Assembly: GCA_946479005.1 (NCBI GenBank)
Contig: CAMLEM010000062.1
Coordinates: 1 to 7,975, forward strand
Direction: 5' to 3'
Source: an uncultured Chitinophagaceae bacterium
GTDB lineage: Bacteria > Bacteroidota > Bacteroidia > Chitinophagales > Chitinophagaceae
Length of the DNA stretch: 7,975 nt
The notes under the pieces are model-generated. The model was not told the origin of the DNA and searched no databases. It worked only from the letters and a program-made list of their open reading frames with translations. Of the stretch, positions 6,230 through 7,975 are shown in pieces (position 1 is the stretch's first letter; each line of letters opens with the position of its first letter). The position numbers were made by a program, and so were the translations under genes.

Positions 6230-6985
6230 ATGAAGTCATTGGTATATTTTATTTTATTGCCCGTTTTTATCCTATCCTGTAGCAAATCCGGCACCTCGTA
6301 TGTCAATAACCCCGGGTCCCCGGATTACCTGCATACAAGGCCGGTGGGTGCTTCGGCCAACGAACTATTGGCCGGCGACAAGTATCAATCCTTAAAGGTG
6401 GAGATCCTTTATATGCCCGGTTTTTCGCCAGACCCTGCGGCGCTTGATCATTTCAGGAATTTCCTGGCCAGCCTGTTGAACAAGCCCTCTGGCATTTCGG
6501 TTGTCACGAAAGAGATCCCCGCTTCTACCAAGCCTTCAATGACGATCAATGACCTGATCGATATCGAAAAGGCTCAGCGTACCGCGTTCACAACCGGCAG
6601 CCAGATCGCGATCAGTATCATTTATACCAATGGTGGATTCGTGAATGCGAACACCCTTGGCGTGGCTTACAGGAATACTTCTGCCGCTATCCTGGGAAAG
6701 ACGGTCAGCGATCATTCCGGCGGAATCGGTCAGCCCAGCCGTACCAAACTGGAAGCGACGATCCTCGAACACGAAGCAGGTCATTTGCTGGGCCTGGTTG
6801 ACCTTGGCTCAGAGATGCAAACACCGCATAAGGATCCGGATCACGGAAATCATTGCAACGATAACGATTGCCTGATGTACTATGCGGCGGAAACAACCGA
6901 TATCCTCGGTTTCCTTCTCACCGGAAACATTCCCACGCTGGATGCCGCTTGCCAGACCGACCTGCGGGCGAATGGCGGCCGCTGA
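6230..6985 (+). CDS. Zinc-metalloprotease lipoprotein, metzincin-like
   Basis: Exported lipoprotein of 251 residues resembling the family annotated in Bacteroidota as 'membrane metalloprotease'. I chose the ATG at 6230 because MKSLVYFILLPVFILSC is a clean lipoprotein signal with the lipidated cysteine at C17; an in-frame ATG at 6209 would add seven residues (MKIDPGC) ahead of it. The catalytic segment has H181-E-A-G-H185-L-L-G188-L-V-D191, giving zinc ligands H181 and H185 and general base E182. About 17 residues later comes H208-C-N-D-N-D-C214-L-M216, which looks like the HC-x4-C-x-M segment of archaemetzincins with a Met-turn, but displaced by an insertion rich in His and Asp (HKDPDH, 200-205). 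The third zinc ligand could be D191, H200, H205 or H208. The N-terminal part (about 45-160) contains no motif I recognise. Substrates are unknown. The gene follows the caspase gene on the same strand after about 140 bases. Confidence 0.88.
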   Translation: MKSLVYFILLPVFILSCSKSGTSYVNNPGSPDYLHTRPVGASANELLAGDKYQSLKVEILYMPGFSPDPAALDHFRNFLASLLNKPSGISVVTKEIPASTKPSMTINDLIDIEKAQRTAFTTGSQIAISIIYTNGGFVNANTLGVAYRNTSAAILGKTVSDHSGGIGQPSRTKLEATILEHEAGHLLGLVDLGSEMQTPHKDPDHGNHCNDNDCLMYYAAETTDILGFLLTGNIPTLDAACQTDLRANGGR

Positions 6986-6987
6986 CG

Positions 6988-7004
6988 AGTTATTCTTAAT
7001 AACT
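6988..7004 (+). other. A/T-rich 7-bp hairpin after the metalloprotease gene
   Basis: AGTTATT (6988-6994) and AATAACT (6998-7004) form a perfect stem around the loop CTT, extendable by a G-T wobble pair, three bases after the metalloprotease stop. It lacks G/C pairs and a T-tract, so termination would be weak; it could equally be a small operator palindrome directly before the next gene's -7-like element. Confidence 0.35.
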
Positions 7005-7012
7005 TAACTTCG
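7005..7012 (+). promoter_or_regulatory. Putative -7 element for the small membrane protein gene
   Basis: TAACTTCG, one mismatch from TAnnTTTG, sits 19 bases before the ATG at 7032, about the same spacing as the exact TACCTTTG before the TolB-like gene. It directly abuts the hairpin at 6988-7004. No -33 element is recognisable. Confidence 0.3.
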
Positions 7013-7031
7013 GCTCGCAAATACAACTGCT

Positions 7032-7490
7032 ATGGAACAGGGAATCCTTCATCTGCATAATCTTCTTCGCTGGGTTATTTTGATCCTTTTATTGCTTGCG
7101 ATCTTTAAAAGCCTTTCCCCGCGCAAACCTTTTACAAGTGGCCACCGGAAGCTGGGTTTGTTTTTAATGATCAGTGCGGATGTGATGCTGGCCATCGGGC
7201 TCTACCAGTGGATTACAAGTCCCCTGGGACTGGAAGCCTTACAGGCCAATGGAATGGACGGGGTGATGAAAGATGGAAATCTCAGGTTCTTCGCCATCGA
7301 ACACCTGATCGGGATGATCATCGCCATCGTGCTGATCCATATCGGTTATTCTTATGCGAAAAGAGATCTGCCAGATAACGTTAAACATAAACGCACGCTG
7401 ATCTACTACGTGTTGGCATTATTGGTGATCCTGGCCTTCATTCCCTGGCCTTTCCGTGAGTTTGGACGGCCTCTCTTTCCGGGAATGTGA
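7032..7490 (+). CDS. Small four-helix, histidine-containing inner-membrane protein
   Basis: Protein of 152 residues with four predicted membrane helices at about 11-26, 42-61, 88-106 and 122-138, and short polar loops (KSLSPRKPFTSGHRK; YAKRDLPDNVKHKR). Histidines lie at or near helix ends: H7 and H9 before helix 1, H38 before helix 2, H91 and H103 in helix 3, and H119 before helix 4. Related proteins in Bacteroidota are often labelled 'cytochrome B' because of the four helices and histidines, but no experimental heme assignment is known to me. A role as a b-type heme or quinone-linked protein is therefore only a possibility. The ATG at 7032 gives the characteristic N-terminus with LHLHNLLRW and is preceded by a -7-like element. 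It lies 46 bases ahead of the homogentisate dioxygenase gene on the same strand; a functional link is not evident. Confidence 0.85.
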   Translation: MEQGILHLHNLLRWVILILLLLAIFKSLSPRKPFTSGHRKLGLFLMISADVMLAIGLYQWITSPLGLEALQANGMDGVMKDGNLRFFAIEHLIGMIIAIVLIHIGYSYAKRDLPDNVKHKRTLIYYVLALLVILAFIPWPFREFGRPLFPGM

Positions 7491-7509
7491 TCAATCGGTT
7501 TTATTTAGC

Positions 7510-7517
7510 GAACTTTG
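7510..7517 (+). promoter_or_regulatory. Weak -7-like element before hmgA
   Basis: GAACTTTG differs from TAnnTTTG only at the first base and ends 19 bases before the ATG at 7537, the spacing also seen before the gene at 7032. The first-position T is normally important, so this is a tentative call. Confidence 0.2.
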
Positions 7518-7536
7518 TCCTGCTTAAATTTCGCCT

Positions 7537-7975
7537 ATGCCACATTATATGTCGCTTGGAAAGATCCCCCACAAACGCCACACCCAGTTTCGCAGGCCGG
7601 ATGGAGAGCTGTATTCTGAACAACTGTTTTCAACCGAAGGGTTTTCCAACGATTATTCCCTGATGTACCACGTGCACCCACCCACGCAGATCATTAAAAC
7701 CGAACCACAGGTGAACGTGGCACCCGGCATCGCGGAGGAAAAAATGCTCAAGCACCGCAGCCTCGATGGATTCAAGATCAGTCCCGTGGATGATTTTCTT
7801 CAAAGCCGGAAACCGGTGTTGGTGAACAACGACTGCCATATCGTGCTGGCCGCTCCCCGGCTTTCGATGAAGGACTATTTCTATAAGAATACCGATGCCG
7901 ATGAGATGATCTTTGTTCACGAAGGGAAGGGGGTGTTACGTACGATGTATGGCGAATTATCTTTTTCTTATGGTG
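7537..7975 (+). CDS. hmgA: Homogentisate 1,2-dioxygenase, 5' part cut by window edge
   Basis: Cytosolic non-heme iron enzyme that opens the ring of homogentisate to maleylacetoacetate in tyrosine and phenylalanine catabolism. An open frame of 146 codons runs from the ATG at 7537 to the window edge with no stop; the family in Bacteroidota is about 380-390 residues, so more than half lies outside. Recognition rests on family-typical segments: GKIPHKRHTQFRRPDG near the N-terminus, QLFSTEGFSNDYSLMYHVHPP, a central PVLVNNDC, and a cupin-like DEMIFVHEGKGVLRTMYG at the right edge. The iron ligands (two His and a Glu) lie in the unseen C-terminal half, so catalytic completeness cannot be judged. No Shine-Dalgarno is seen. 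The upstream neighbour is the four-helix membrane protein; other tyrosine-pathway genes, if clustered, would be to the right. Confidence 0.95.
   Translation, partial: MPHYMSLGKIPHKRHTQFRRPDGELYSEQLFSTEGFSNDYSLMYHVHPPTQIIKTEPQVNVAPGIAEEKMLKHRSLDGFKISPVDDFLQSRKPVLVNNDCHIVLAAPRLSMKDYFYKNTDADEMIFVHEGKGVLRTMYGELSFSYG

Noticed and set aside
5775..6239. 154-codon minus-strand open frame over the caspase gene end
   Set aside because: It is antisense to the conserved p10-like segment and has no family features.
7630..7920. 96-codon minus-strand open frame
   Set aside because: It is antisense to hmgA, whose plus-strand translation is unmistakable.

Overview
The window looks like a chromosomal segment of a member of the Bacteroidota, probably a Chitinophagaceae-like or related lineage. 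This rests on several signals. Start codons lack clear Shine-Dalgarno sequences. TAnnTTTG-like -7 promoter elements lie before several genes. Short lipoprotein signal peptides are frequent. Several protein families are typical of the phylum: a PD40 propeller lipoprotein, a propeller-caspase fusion, a 'membrane metalloprotease' with an HEAGH motif, and a Bacteroidota-type homogentisate dioxygenase. The genus cannot be told from the sequence.

Layout: positions 1-1592 hold two minus-strand genes, a TPR-repeat lipoprotein (1592-600) followed after 29 bases by ribulose-phosphate 3-epimerase (rpe, 570 to beyond the left edge). A compact 85-base divergent region (1593-1677) separates them from plus-strand genes. 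These are a TolB-like six-bladed propeller lipoprotein (1678-2778), a large secreted beta-propeller/caspase-like peptidase (2838-6086), a zinc-metalloprotease lipoprotein (6230-6985), a small four-helix membrane protein (7032-7490), and the first 146 codons of homogentisate 1,2-dioxygenase (hmgA, 7537 to beyond the right edge). There are no tRNA, rRNA, CRISPR or insertion-sequence features. No gene-free stretch reaches 300 bases; the longest, about 140 bases, is upstream of the metalloprotease.

Functionally, the two ends are housekeeping or catabolic (pentose phosphate pathway; tyrosine/phenylalanine breakdown). The middle four large genes all encode exported proteins: three lipoproteins and one Sec-exported peptidase, including two proteases and two propeller scaffolds. 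Whether they form one system is not shown; each seems to have its own upstream spacer. The points most worth checking are the intact caspase dyad with an adjacent EF-hand-like loop in a secreted propeller protein, the in-frame AATTCCA-type tandem repeat within that gene, the strong hairpin at the probable 5' end of its mRNA, the unusual metzincin-like zinc site of the neighbouring lipoprotein, and the overlapping divergent -7 elements at 1643-1656.
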